Assembly: GCA_947252755.1 (NCBI GenBank)
Contig: CAMXWV010000005.1
Span: 104,557 to 168,556 of the forward strand
Direction: 5' to 3'
From: an uncultured Dermabacter sp.
Lineage (GTDB): Bacteria > Actinomycetota > Actinomycetes > Actinomycetales > Dermabacteraceae
DNA length: 64,000 nt
The position numbers and the translations under genes are program-made. Shown here in pieces: positions 1 to 7,768 of the stretch (position 1 is the first letter of the stretch; each line of letters begins with the position of its first letter). The notes under the pieces were generated by a model, which saw nothing but the letters and a program-made list of their open reading frames with translations, made no database searches and was not told the origin of the DNA.

Positions 1-2032
1 TATGCTGCGCCGCGACCGGGACTACGAAGTGGACGAGAAGAAGCGCACAGTCGGTGTGCTCGAACCGGGCATTGCCAAGGTGGAGGACCAGCTCGGCATC
101 ACGAACCTGTACGAGTCCCTCAACACCCCGCTGGTGGGCTTCCTCAACAACGCGATCAAAGCGAAAGAGCTGTTCAAGCGGGACAAAGACTATGTGGTCA
201 TGAACGGCGAAGTGATGATCGTTGATGAGCACACCGGCCGCATCCTTGCCGGCCGCCGCTACAACGAAGGCGTTCACCAGGCGATCGAAGCGAAGGAAGG
301 CGTGGAGATCAAGGCGGAGAACCAAACCCTCGCCACGATCACCCTGCAGAACTACTTCAAGCTGTACAACAAGCTCGCAGGCATGACCGGTACCGCCGAA
401 ACCGAGGCGGCCGAGTTCATGGCCACCTACAAGCTCGGCGTGGTGCCCATTCCCACCCACCGCCCGCTGATCCGCAAGGACCAGATGGACAAGATCTACC
501 GCACGGAGGCAGGTAAGTTCCGCGCCGTCGTCGCGGACATCGCCGCCCGCCACAAACGCGGCCAGCCGGTGCTGGTGGGCACCACCAGCGTGGAGAAGTC
601 CGAGCACCTGTCCACACTGCTGACCGAGAAGAAGGTCAAACATGCCGTGCTGAACGCGAAGAATCACGCGGGGGAAGCGGCGATTGTGGCGATGGCCGGT
701 GCGAAGGGGGCGGTCACCGTCTCCACGAACATGGCCGGCCGCGGCACGGACATCATGCTCGGCGGCAACGTGGAGTTCATGGCGCACAAGGCGCTGGAGG
801 ACCGCGGCCTGAACGCTGAAGAGCAGCCGGAGGAGTACCAGGAGGCCTGGGATGCCGCTCTGGCGGATGCGAAGGAGCGGGTGAAGAAGGACGCTGAAGA
901 GGTGCGAGACCTCGGCGGCCTGTACGTGCTCGGCACGGAGCGCCATGAATCCCGCCGGATCGATAATCAGCTGCGCGGCCGCTCCGGCCGTCAGGGAGAC
1001 CCGGGAGAGTCCCGCTTCTACCTGTCCCTGCAGGACGATCTGGTGCGCCGCTTCTCCAACGGCGCTGCGGAGACGATCATGGCCCGCGGAGGCGTTGACG
1101 AGGACACACCGCTGACCGGCCGGCTTGTGACCGGTTCCGTGCAGGGAGCGCAGCGGCGGATCGAAGCGCAGAACTTCGAGATCCGCAAGAACGTGGTGAA
1201 GTATGACGACGTGCTCACCAAGCAGCGCCAGCGCGTGTACAAAGATCGCAACACGGTGCTGAACGGCACCGACCTGACCGAGACCATCGACCGATATCTG
1301 GAAGAAGTGGTGGACGGCGCAGTCAAGAGCGCCACCCAGCGCCGCAGCGCTGAAGACTACGACCTGGACGAGATGTGGGGCTACCTCAGCACTCTCTATC
1401 CGATGTCCATCACCGCTGAAGACCTCATCGAGGAAGTGGGCGGCAAGGAGAACCTGACCCCGGAGCGGCTGCGCACTGAGCTGCTGTCCGATATGCGCAT
1501 CGCCTATGAGAAGCGCGAGGACGAACTCGGCGAGGACGCCATGCGTGAACTCGAACGGCGCGTCATGCTGCGCGTGATCGACAACCGTTGGCGCGACCAC
1601 CTCTACGAGATGGACTATCTCAAGGAAGGCATCGGCCTGCGGGCAATGGCGCAGCGCGACCCGCTCGTGGAGTATGGCCGTGAAGGCTATCTGATGTACC
1701 AGGACATGGTGGCCTCCATCAAGGAGGACGTGGTCGGCTACCTGTTCAACCTGCAGGTGCAGGTGCAGCAATCCCCGGAGTCCATGGTGCCGAAGGCTGT
1801 GTCGGACCTGCTGAAGAACGTCGCGCCTCAGGCGGCAGCGGCGGCCGATCCAGCCGCTGGCCCGCCTGCGGGCGGTGACGGCCCTGTTTCATTGAGCGCT
1901 CGCGGTCTGGAGGATTCCGTGGATCCGGCGCGCCTGCAGTACTCCTCTGGGGACTCCCAGCCCACGCGGCCGCTGTCCCGAGCGGAGCGCCGCAAGGCGG
2001 AGCGGGACGCGCGCCGCAACCGCGGCCGCTGA
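1..2032 (+). CDS. secA: Protein translocase ATPase SecA (5' truncated by window)
   Basis: This is the C-terminal roughly 675 residues of SecA, the ATPase that pushes unfolded preproteins through the SecYEG channel. The gene starts before the window; the first in-frame ATG at base 2 is internal. The second nucleotide-binding domain is clear, with the NMAGRGTDI motif near visible residue 244 and the GRSGRQGDPGESRF motif near 330. The helical scaffold/wing region follows, including VIDNRWRDHLYEMDYLKEGI. The C-terminus is an Ala/Pro/Gly linker ending in a basic tail (AERRKAERDARRNRGR), and no Cys-rich SEC-C zinc motif is visible. Family identity is certain. An accessory SecA2 is unlikely because the tail and the neighbouring Rv3235-type gene fit the housekeeping copy. 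Confidence 0.98.
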   Translation, partial: MLRRDRDYEVDEKKRTVGVLEPGIAKVEDQLGITNLYESLNTPLVGFLNNAIKAKELFKRDKDYVVMNGEVMIVDEHTGRILAGRRYNEGVHQAIEAKEGVEIKAENQTLATITLQNYFKLYNKLAGMTGTAETEAAEFMATYKLGVVPIPTHRPLIRKDQMDKIYRTEAGKFRAVVADIAARHKRGQPVLVGTTSVEKSEHLSTLLTEKKVKHAVLNAKNHAGEAAIVAMAGAKGAVTVSTNMAGRGTDIMLGGNVEFMAHKALEDRGLNAEEQPEEYQEAWDAALADAKERVKKDAEEVRDLGGLYVLGTERHESRRIDNQLRGRSGRQGDPGESRFYLSLQDDLVRRFSNGAAETIMARGGVDEDTPLTGRLVTGSVQGAQRRIEAQNFEIRKNVVKYDDVLTKQRQRVYKDRNTVLNGTDLTETIDRYLEEVVDGAVKSATQRRSAEDYDLDEMWGYLSTLYPMSITAEDLIEEVGGKENLTPERLRTELLSDMRIAYEKREDELGEDAMRELERRVMLRVIDNRWRDHLYEMDYLKEGIGLRAMAQRDPLVEYGREGYLMYQDMVASIKEDVVGYLFNLQVQVQQSPESMVPKAVSDLLKNVAPQAAAAADPAAGPPAGGDGPVSLSARGLEDSVDPARLQYSSGDSQPTRPLSRAERRKAERDARRNRGR

Positions 2033-2055
2033 TCCCGCTTCAGCTTCTCGGCGTG

Positions 2056-2448
2056 TCAGCCGATCTCGAGCACAACCACTCGCCAGCCGCTGTGCCTGAG
2101 CTCCCACCGCATCACCAGGAACCGGGCGCGCCGGCTGTCGGTGACGACGGAGCTCGCCTCCACAACGGTGCTGCTCACGCGGCATATATTGACACCGCCG
2201 ACGGTGATCCGTCCAAGCCGGGTGACCCCGCGTGCACGCGCAGCCTGGGCGATGAGGCGTGAACGCTGCAGCAGACGATTGCGGACCTCCATATCCAGAA
2301 CAGAGTCGAGGCTGGTCATCGGGCGCTGACCCAGCAGGATCTCCATGACATTGCGGGAGACCGCGGTGATCAGACGCCGGGCGTCCTCAGCATCGTCGAA
2401 CGGTGAGGCGGTGGTGATCGCCTGGCTTACCAGCGGGGCTGCAGACAT
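2056..2448 (-). CDS. Rv3235 family protein (DUF6459-like)
   Basis: A 130-residue protein of unknown function that resembles the actinobacterial Rv3235 family: short, with a central segment (SRNVMEILLGQRPMTSLDSVLDMEVRNRL) followed by a beta-rich half (ITVGGVNICRVSSTVVEASSVV) that recalls an NTF2-like fold. The family is usually found close to secA, as here, where it converges on secA with a 23-bp gap. The start is the ATG at 2448, preceded by AGGAG about 7 nt upstream. It lies 18 nt behind the LysM gene on the same strand, so the two are probably co-transcribed. The assignment rests on my recall of the family pattern and on synteny; no biochemical role can be read from the sequence. Confidence 0.7.
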   Translation of the reverse strand: MSAAPLVSQAITTASPFDDAEDARRLITAVSRNVMEILLGQRPMTSLDSVLDMEVRNRLLQRSRLIAQAARARGVTRLGRITVGGVNICRVSSTVVEASSVVTDSRRARFLVMRWELRHSGWRVVVLEIG

Positions 2449-2466
2449 GGCGCGTCTCCTTGTTGC

Positions 2467-3468
2467 TTAGGATCGGGCCGGCGCGGAGCCGTCGATCGTG
2501 GGAATGATGAGGACCTGACCCGGCAGGATCAGATCGGGATTGTGGATGTGGTTTGCCTGCTCCTGCGCAATCGCGCGGACCAGCGCATTGATCTCCGCTG
2601 TGTCAGCGTTTGCGCCCAGCGTCTCAGCAGCAATCGCCCACAGTGAATCACCGGGCCGCACCGTGTACTGGCCGCCTTGGACGGCGGAGCCGACGGCCGT
2701 GGCTGTTGAGCCGAGCTCGGCATCGGGCTTGGACTGCGCACCGCTCTCCTGCTGCGAGCCGCCTGTGGCTGACTTTGCGGCATGAGCCGGACGGGATCCG
2801 TCGTCGGCAGGTGCCTCCGAATCCACTGGCGGCGCCGCCTCGTCAGGGCTGTCCCATCCGATCCGCACCTCGCCGTCGGAGGGCTCAGAATCCGCCTGCT
2901 GCGGCGCGGCGCCTCCGGTCGTACTCTCAGCGTCTGGAGCCGATGAGGAGCCGCCGCCATCGGAGCCGGGTGCGTCGACCGGATCTGCCGGCTCGGTGCC
3001 CCATCCCAGCGGTGTCTGCGTGACCTGGACGGTGGCGGGGCTGGACTGCGCTGTGTGCGCGGTGGACTCTGCCAGGGAGGTGCCGCTCGTCTGTGCGAAT
3101 GCCGCGGTCGAGCCGAGAGCCGCGATTGAGGCGGCTGCGGCGCTGGCGGTGACCGCCGTCCGCACCAAACGTGGTGCGATCACCCTCAGCGCACCGAGGC
3201 TGAAGCGCCCGAGCAGTGACTGGGGCCCGGATGCGCGCACCACAGCAATGAGCAGCCAGCTCAGCGCCAGGTGCGCGCACAGAGCCGCCAGCGCTGTGGC
3301 GACGACGGCCAGGCACCAGTGCACGAGCTGGTCCGGGCCAGCAGCGGTGGGATATCGCCAAAACTGCTGACCGGCGATCACCGCGCTGACTGCGCAGCCG
3401 GCAGCGGCAGCAGAGCAAGCTGCCACCGCGGTGACAAGTCCGGTTGTCGGATGCGGATTGCTCCCCAT
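2467..3468 (-). CDS. Membrane-anchored LysM domain protein
   Basis: A 333-residue envelope protein. Two hydrophobic segments (about residues 10-30 and 45-75) are followed by a third near 100-125, then a long Ser/Pro/Ala/Asp-rich low-complexity stretch, and a C-terminal LysM domain (YTVRPGDSLWAIAAETLG through NPDLILPGQVLIIP). LysM domains bind N-acetylglucosamine-containing glycans such as peptidoglycan, so the protein probably attaches membrane to cell wall. I chose the ATG at 3468 because AGAAGGA lies 12 nt upstream and the protein then begins just before the first membrane segment; the frame stays open upstream without a convincing ribosome site. It leads a likely two-gene operon with the Rv3235-like gene. 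The physiological role is unknown. Confidence 0.8.
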   Translation of the reverse strand: MGSNPHPTTGLVTAVAACSAAAAGCAVSAVIAGQQFWRYPTAAGPDQLVHWCLAVVATALAALCAHLALSWLLIAVVRASGPQSLLGRFSLGALRVIAPRLVRTAVTASAAAASIAALGSTAAFAQTSGTSLAESTAHTAQSSPATVQVTQTPLGWGTEPADPVDAPGSDGGGSSSAPDAESTTGGAAPQQADSEPSDGEVRIGWDSPDEAAPPVDSEAPADDGSRPAHAAKSATGGSQQESGAQSKPDAELGSTATAVGSAVQGGQYTVRPGDSLWAIAAETLGANADTAEINALVRAIAQEQANHIHNPDLILPGQVLIIPTIDGSAPARS

Positions 3469-3595
3469 GGTCAGGCACGCTCCTTCTGCGTCGATGCGCT
3501 GCTTCGGTGAGAATGATGCAGTTTGATGAAGTTTGGCTGTTGATAGTGAGATTAGACGCACCTTTGCTGTTGTGCAACTTTGGGCAGCGGAGGCT

Positions 3596-3604
3596 TGTGG
3601 ATAG
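3596..3604. promoter_or_regulatory. DnaA-box-like 9-mer (8/9 match)
   Basis: The complement reads CTATCCACA, one base from the DnaA-box consensus TTATCCACA. It lies between the divergent LysM gene and the gene at 3649, 45 nt before the latter's start. Its role is not established; it is listed because better matches precede the two tad gene blocks. Confidence 0.3.
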
Positions 3605-3648
3605 GTGATCGTCCACCCCAGGCGCTGGCAGCCGCATACAGTGGCCTT

Positions 3649-4248
3649 ATGCACCAACACGGGCACCGTCACGTGAACCGGGCAGATGGACCGCCCGGGC
3701 AGCGGCTCCTCGAGGATCTGGCCGCTCAGCAGCTGCATGCCCAGCGACTGGAGCAGAGTCAGGCCGCGGCAGAGCTGGCCCGGGCGGAGCGGGGCAGTCT
3801 GACCATGGAAGATCGCCTCAGCGGCGCAGTGGGAGCGGCGATCAGCATTCAGCTGCGAACCGGTGACCGGGTCTCCGGAATGGTGCGGCGCGTAGGGGAG
3901 CGGTGGGTGGAGCTGGTTGAGGCCGGCGAAGCCCAACTTGTGCAGCTGGGCGCGGTGCGACAGGTTGAGTCACTGCCGGGCAGGACTCGGCCGGCAGGCG
4001 GGGCTTCACGGCAGAGCCTGCGCTCCCGCCTGAGACAGATTGAGGACGCGGGCCGACCGGTCACAGTCGGCGCGGATGGCAGCCTCGCCCACGGGATGCT
4101 GATCGGCGTCTGGAGTGATCATTGCGAGCTGTTTGTGCAACGGGAGCAGAGCAGCCAGGTGCGCAGCGCGCCAGGCTCGGGCCGCGCGGCTGGATCGATC
4201 GCCATTATGTACGCGGCGCTCGAATGGATTCGCCACGCGGTGGTGTGA
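3649..4248 (+). CDS. Conserved hypothetical protein with SH3/Sm-like segment
   Basis: A 199-residue protein I do not recognise by name. A charged N-terminal helix (residues 15-60) leads into a segment (GAAISIQLRTGDRVSGMVRRVGERWVELVEAG) that reads like a small beta barrel of the SH3/Sm type. A basic linker and a second, similar beta segment (TVGADGSLAHGMLIGVWSDHCELFV) follow, then a C-terminal helix. Genes of this form occur in Micrococcales between LysM and pilus genes. The ATG at 3649 is preferred over the upstream ATG at 3580 because the extra residues are low in structure. It is transcribed divergently from the LysM gene. No catalytic motif is visible. Confidence 0.65.
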   Translation: MHQHGHRHVNRADGPPGQRLLEDLAAQQLHAQRLEQSQAAAELARAERGSLTMEDRLSGAVGAAISIQLRTGDRVSGMVRRVGERWVELVEAGEAQLVQLGAVRQVESLPGRTRPAGGASRQSLRSRLRQIEDAGRPVTVGADGSLAHGMLIGVWSDHCELFVQREQSSQVRSAPGSGRAAGSIAIMYAALEWIRHAVV

Positions 4249-4280
4249 GCGCCGGGCGGGGGTGAGTCCCGGACGGCAGC

Positions 4281-4508
4281 TCAGTGCTCCGCTGACTCTT
4301 TCGCGTGCTCAGCGGCGATCTCCCGTTCGGTTTCGAGATACATCCGCTCGATGTATGCCTCGAGCTCGGACTGCTCAACCCGCCACTGCTTGCGCCCGCC
4401 CACCTGGATTGCCCGCAGCTCGCCGCTGCGGACCAGCGCGTACGCCTGGGAAGAGCTGATCGACAGCGTCTCGGCAACATCAGCCAGCGGAATGAAGCGT
4501 GCGGCCAC
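4281..4508 (-). CDS. Helix-turn-helix DNA-binding protein (BldC/excisionase-like)
   Basis: A 75-residue protein made almost entirely of a MerR/excisionase-type winged helix-turn-helix: FIPLADVAETLSISSSQAYA, then LVRSGELRAIQVGGRKQWRV, then a helix SELEAYIERMYLETEREIAA. The order of recognition helix followed by the 'GGRKQWRV' wing is typical of small actinobacterial BldC-like regulators. The start is GTG at 4508, with AGGAGG 4 nt upstream; no ATG fits. It converges on the gene at 3649 and is divergent from rcpC, whose upstream region it may bind. Genes of this kind commonly sit beside the tad pilus genes in Micrococcales. An excisionase role is unlikely, since no integrase is near. Confidence 0.85.
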   Translation of the reverse strand: MAARFIPLADVAETLSISSSQAYALVRSGELRAIQVGGRKQWRVEQSELEAYIERMYLETEREIAAEHAKESAEH

Positions 4509-4588
4509 GAGTCCTCCTGATCAGTTCATGGCGACGGTGCCTGCATTCTGCCATGACGGGATGGGCGGAGCCCTGCCCGGCCTCACGG

Positions 4589-4597
4589 TGTGGATAA
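4589..4597. promoter_or_regulatory. DnaA-box-like 9-mer (perfect TTATCCACA on minus strand)
   Basis: The plus strand reads TGTGGATAA, the exact complement of the DnaA consensus box, 134 nt before the start of rcpC. A second box-like 9-mer (TTGTCCACA) stands 40 bp further on, in the opposite orientation. Confidence 0.4.
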
Positions 4598-4636
4598 ACC
4601 GGGGTTCGGCTACTCGGAGCGCGGGGATCGGCCACC

Positions 4637-4645
4637 TTGTCCACA
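4637..4645 (+). promoter_or_regulatory. DnaA-box-like 9-mer TTGTCCACA
   Basis: TTGTCCACA matches the form of the DnaA box preferred in several actinobacteria. It lies 86 nt before the rcpC start and faces the perfect box at 4589. Whether either is bound by DnaA is unknown. Confidence 0.35.
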
Positions 4646-4731
4646 ACCGTCCCCCAACCGCGCCGCATGGCGATAGCCTGGGCCCGACACCGCGTACGCG
4701 GGCCGTTGCCGCACGGAGAACTGAGAGCACT

Positions 4732-5364
4732 ATGACTGACCGTCCATCTGTGATGAGACTCCGCCGTCCCCGTGTGAAGGATCCGCGGCTGATCACCGGG
4801 ATCGTGCTCATGCTGGCGAGCGTGCTGGCCGGTGCCGGCATCATCAGCTCCAGCGCACGCACCACCACCGCACTTGTTGCCACGGCTGATATTGCTGAGG
4901 GCGAGCCGCTCACCGCGTCCGCATTCACCACCACCCAGGTGAACCTGGGAGATCAGGGCGGCAGATATGTGACGGATGTGGAGCAGATCCCCGAAGGATC
5001 CCTCGCCACCAGCCGGATCGGTGAGGGGGAGCTGCTCACCATTTCCGCGGTGGGGCAGTCCGGTGAGAGCGCGAAACGGCCCATCTCGGTTCCGGTCGAT
5101 GCCTCCGCGATGTCCTCGTTGGCACCGGGTGCAGTGGTGGAGCTGTGGAGCGCTCCCACGGACGGTGAGGATTCTGAGGCACAGCTGCTGGTTCCGCAGG
5201 CGCAGGTGCGCGCCATCCGCGAGGGCAGCGGCTTCGGCGCCACCTCGGGAACCATTGAGCTGTTGGTGCCGCAGAACGATGTCCCCACCGTGCTTGCAGC
5301 GATGAACCAGGGGGACACGATGTATGTCATCCAGATCCTCGGCGCTTCCGAGGTCAGCCAGTGA
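4732..5364 (+). CDS. SAF-domain Flp pilus assembly protein (RcpC/CpaB-like)
   Basis: A 210-residue protein with one N-terminal membrane anchor (DPRLITGIVLMLASVLAGAGIISSSA, residues 18-43). A SAF domain follows (LVATADIAEGEPLTASAFTT ... IPEGSLATSRIGEGELLTISAVG), then a beta-rich C-terminal domain. This is the architecture of RcpC/CpaB, the periplasmic or cell-surface side component of tad pilus machines. The ATG at 4732 is chosen because the SAF protein begins there; the upstream open frame runs over the divergent HTH gene. Its stop overlaps the start of cpaE by 4 nt (GTGA), so the two are translationally coupled. The rest of the tad machine lies 6-12 kb downstream. Confidence 0.85.
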   Translation: MTDRPSVMRLRRPRVKDPRLITGIVLMLASVLAGAGIISSSARTTTALVATADIAEGEPLTASAFTTTQVNLGDQGGRYVTDVEQIPEGSLATSRIGEGELLTISAVGQSGESAKRPISVPVDASAMSSLAPGAVVELWSAPTDGEDSEAQLLVPQAQVRAIREGSGFGATSGTIELLVPQNDVPTVLAAMNQGDTMYVIQILGASEVSQ

Positions 5365-6575
5365 TCGACGTCGTCCTCCTCGCATCGGGCGCGGACGAAG
5401 TCAGGCTCGTCCACGCCTTCGCCACCGAGCTGCCAGACCGGGTGAAAGTTGTGCGGCGCTGCGCTGATTACGCCGAGGCGCTCTCCGCTGTCCGCTCCGG
5501 CATCGGAGACGCCATCATCATCGATATCGGCCTCACCGAGCTCGACCGGTCCTCAGTCAGCCAGCTGCAGGCGCACAGCGCCGCAGTGATCGGCCTCCTC
5601 TCGCCAGATGCCGGGGTTGACGCGCGCAATCTGGGAATCTTCTTCACTCTCGATGCGGGGGCCGACGCGGAGGCCGCGTACATGGTGCTGCTTGAAGCTG
5701 TTGCCTCCAGTCAGGACGGCAGCGCTCCGCCGGATGCCTGGCAGAGCGCCGTACCAGCTGTGGAGAGTGCGGGACACGGGCGGGTGATCGCCGTCTGGGG
5801 GCCGCGCGGCTCCACCGGCCGGTCAACCATCGCCGCGCATCTCGCCTATGAGCTGTCCCTGCTGGGACGCGACACCGTGCTCATCGACGCAGACACAGCA
5901 GCGCCCAGCCAGAGCCAGCTGCTCGGCATCCTGGATGAGGCCCCGGGGATCGTGGCAGCTGCTCGGCTTGCCGCCCGCGGCGCTCTCAGCTCCGATTCGA
6001 TCAATCAGCTCACCCCGGTGGTGACGGGACAGCTGCGGATCCTGTCCGGCATCGGTGTGGCCAGCCGCTGGTCCGAAGTGGATCCCGACGCGCTCACCGC
6101 GGTGATCCATGCGATCTGCGCGCTGGATGACATGGTGGTGATCGACTGCGCTGCCCCGATCGACGACGATGGCTCAGCGGGGCCCTACGTCCAGGATCGC
6201 AATGGCGCCGCCCGCGCTGCTCTGCGTGCAGCAACGGACGTGCTCTGTGTGGTGGGAGCAAACCCGATCAGTCTGACCCGCCTCATCCGTGAAGCAGATG
6301 AACTGGCTGCTCTGACCGATGCCCCACGGCATCTGCTGCTCAACCGGGTGGACCGCGCGGTCTCCACCACGCAGATGGAACGAAGCATCCGATCCCGGAT
6401 GGACGTGGCATCCGTGACCGAGATCCCCGACGATCCCGCTCTGCTCAGTCGCCTGGTGTGGGATGGGGCGCTGCTGGGGGAGGCGGCACCGCGCTCCGCG
6501 GTCCGCCGTGCACTGGCCGCGTTTGCCGCACAGCTTGACGCCGCGCAGCAGCCTGCCGAGACCCGCATAGACTGA
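5361..6575 (+). CDS. CpaE-like P-loop ATPase of the tad pilus
   Basis: A 404-residue protein. Residues 1-130 form a receiver-like alpha/beta domain (IDVVLLASGADEVRLVHAFA ... AIIIDIGLTE), followed by a MinD/ParA-type ATPase with the A motif GPRGSTGRST near residue 150 and the B-like motif TVLIDADTA. CpaE proteins position the pilus apparatus. The usual signature lysines of the deviant Walker A motif are absent: the motif ends in Gly-Arg-Ser-Thr. Actinobacterial CpaE-like proteins commonly show this kind of change, so it may be a lineage trait, but it makes classical ATP hydrolysis uncertain. It starts with GTG, overlapping rcpC by 4 nt. Confidence 0.85.
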   Translation: MIDVVLLASGADEVRLVHAFATELPDRVKVVRRCADYAEALSAVRSGIGDAIIIDIGLTELDRSSVSQLQAHSAAVIGLLSPDAGVDARNLGIFFTLDAGADAEAAYMVLLEAVASSQDGSAPPDAWQSAVPAVESAGHGRVIAVWGPRGSTGRSTIAAHLAYELSLLGRDTVLIDADTAAPSQSQLLGILDEAPGIVAAARLAARGALSSDSINQLTPVVTGQLRILSGIGVASRWSEVDPDALTAVIHAICALDDMVVIDCAAPIDDDGSAGPYVQDRNGAARAALRAATDVLCVVGANPISLTRLIREADELAALTDAPRHLLLNRVDRAVSTTQMERSIRSRMDVASVTEIPDDPALLSRLVWDGALLGEAAPRSAVRRALAAFAAQLDAAQQPAETRID

Positions 6576-6613
6576 ACGCGCAGTCCTTCACACATTTCGC
6601 CCAGGAGGTTCGC

Positions 6614-7090
6614 ATGCGCGTCTACATTCCCGCTTCTGTCAGCGCCGGCTTGCCAGGACTGCCGCTCACTCACGTACCGGTGGCTGCCGCCGGTAGCACC
6701 GTGTGGGGGATCGAAGCGGCTGAGCTGACTGCGCTGCGACCGGATGATGCCGAAGAGCTCGAGTTCACAGCGATGCAGGAAGCGGTGCTGGTGACCGCCG
6801 AGCGCCAGGTCCAGGCGAATGCGTCGAACGATCACCGCGTGGCGATCATCGCCGCGGACATTCCCGATCACGCATCCGTCCCCGCCAGCGCCGGTGACCA
6901 CGCACGGACGCTGCGTGCTGAGGAGCCGATCCGCATCGTGTCCCTGCACGTGTCCGAACTGAACGCTCAGGCGATCCTGGCCGATGAGTACGCGCCCGAT
7001 CTCCTCTGGTTCGATCCCTCAGAGCTGGAGGAGGCGCGCGCCTATGCGGCGGGTGCTGACGGCGAACCCGGGCAGGTCAGCGCTCACTGA
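6614..7090 (+). CDS. DUF6912 family protein
   Basis: A 158-residue protein of the actinobacterial family that begins MRVYIPAS and is classed, as far as I recall, as DUF6912; its function is unknown. It is predicted soluble, mixed alpha/beta, with no membrane segment. The segment IRIVSLHVSELNAQAILAD and the ending PDLLWFDPSELEEARAY resemble other members. The start ATG is preceded by AGGAGG at the best spacing. It converges with the DUF2505 gene; their ends overlap by 14 nt, so transcription of each must run into the other. Confidence 0.7.
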   Translation: MRVYIPASVSAGLPGLPLTHVPVAAAGSTVWGIEAAELTALRPDDAEELEFTAMQEAVLVTAERQVQANASNDHRVAIIAADIPDHASVPASAGDHARTLRAEEPIRIVSLHVSELNAQAILADEYAPDLLWFDPSELEEARAYAAGADGEPGQVSAH

Positions 7091-7577
7091 GCCAGCGGGC
7101 AGCAGCGTTAGCCTCCCGCTGGAAGACCGTGCTGATCGACGGCTCCACCGCCTTCTCAATCCGGCCGCCGATCAGCGGCACCGAGGCGGCGAGCTCACCG
7201 TTGATCGCCATTGTGGCGCGTGCAGAATCACCGGTGACGGTGAACTGTGCCCTGACGGTGGCGGGTGTGCCTTTCACCTGAATGGTAGTGAGCCCGGAGC
7301 GGGAGCCGTCTGCTGCAGGAGCGGACCACTCCTGCTTTTCGATGACCGTGACCCTCTGCCCGATCACAGACCGGACCATGTCCGGGGCCTGATCCGTGGG
7401 CATCTGCATCGTGGTGGTGACGGTGAACGCGCCGGCAGCTGAGCCGGAGACCTCCGCCGATGCGGATTCTGCTCCGAGCGTTTCACCGCGCACCGCGGAA
7501 TAGTCCGCATCCGCATACATGGCGGCAACGGCGGCAACAGATGCGGGATAGGCAATCGATTCGCTGACTCTCAGCAT
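7077..7577 (-). CDS. DUF2505 domain protein
   Basis: A 166-residue protein of the DUF2505 family, which has a START/SRPBCC-like lipid-binding fold. The pattern is ESIAYPASVAAVAAMYADADY at the front, a central run of beta strands, and the C-terminal VPLIGGRIEKAVEPSISTVF helix. Actinobacterial members are soluble and uncharacterised. The start is taken as ATG 7577, where AAGGAG stands 6 nt upstream and the family sequence begins. The frame remains open for 17 more codons through a tandem array of 17-bp units, each carrying its own AGGAG-plus-start module (7577-7643), so translation might also initiate upstream. Confidence 0.82.
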   Translation of the reverse strand: MLRVSESIAYPASVAAVAAMYADADYSAVRGETLGAESASAEVSGSAAGAFTVTTTMQMPTDQAPDMVRSVIGQRVTVIEKQEWSAPAADGSRSGLTTIQVKGTPATVRAQFTVTGDSARATMAINGELAASVPLIGGRIEKAVEPSISTVFQREANAAARWLSER

Positions 7578-7643
7578 TGACTCTCCTTGGGCATTGATCC
7601 TCCTTGGGCAGTGATCCTCCTGGGGCATGGATCCTGCTTGGTG
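7576..7643 (-). repeat. Four 17-bp tandem units, each with a ribosome-binding site and start-like codon
   Basis: Four imperfect 17-bp units stand head to tail directly before the DUF2505 start. On the minus strand each has the form GCCCAAGGAGGATCAAT. Start-like codons recur every 17 nt: ATG at 7577, ATG at 7594, CTG at 7611 and ATG at 7628. As 17 is not a multiple of three, the starts fall in different frames. The one at 7594 opens a 7-codon leader (MPKESQC) whose TGA overlaps the DUF2505 ATG as ATGCTGA. Confidence 0.85.
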
Positions 7644-7768
7644 CGTGCTGTTCGGATCCTAGACCGCCCTCCTGGGGTTTGTTCGCGCGATTGAGCCGCC
7701 GCCCCGGCAGCAGGGCAGGTCAGCGGGGGCAGGAGAGCAAGGGAGGCTCAGCGGGATAGTCTGAGCGC

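Noticed and set aside
3649..4248. Origin of replication suggested by DnaA-box-like 9-mers near 3.6-4.6 kb
   Set aside because: Only three scattered sites, no dnaA/dnaN/gyrB genes and no AT-rich unwinding region are present.
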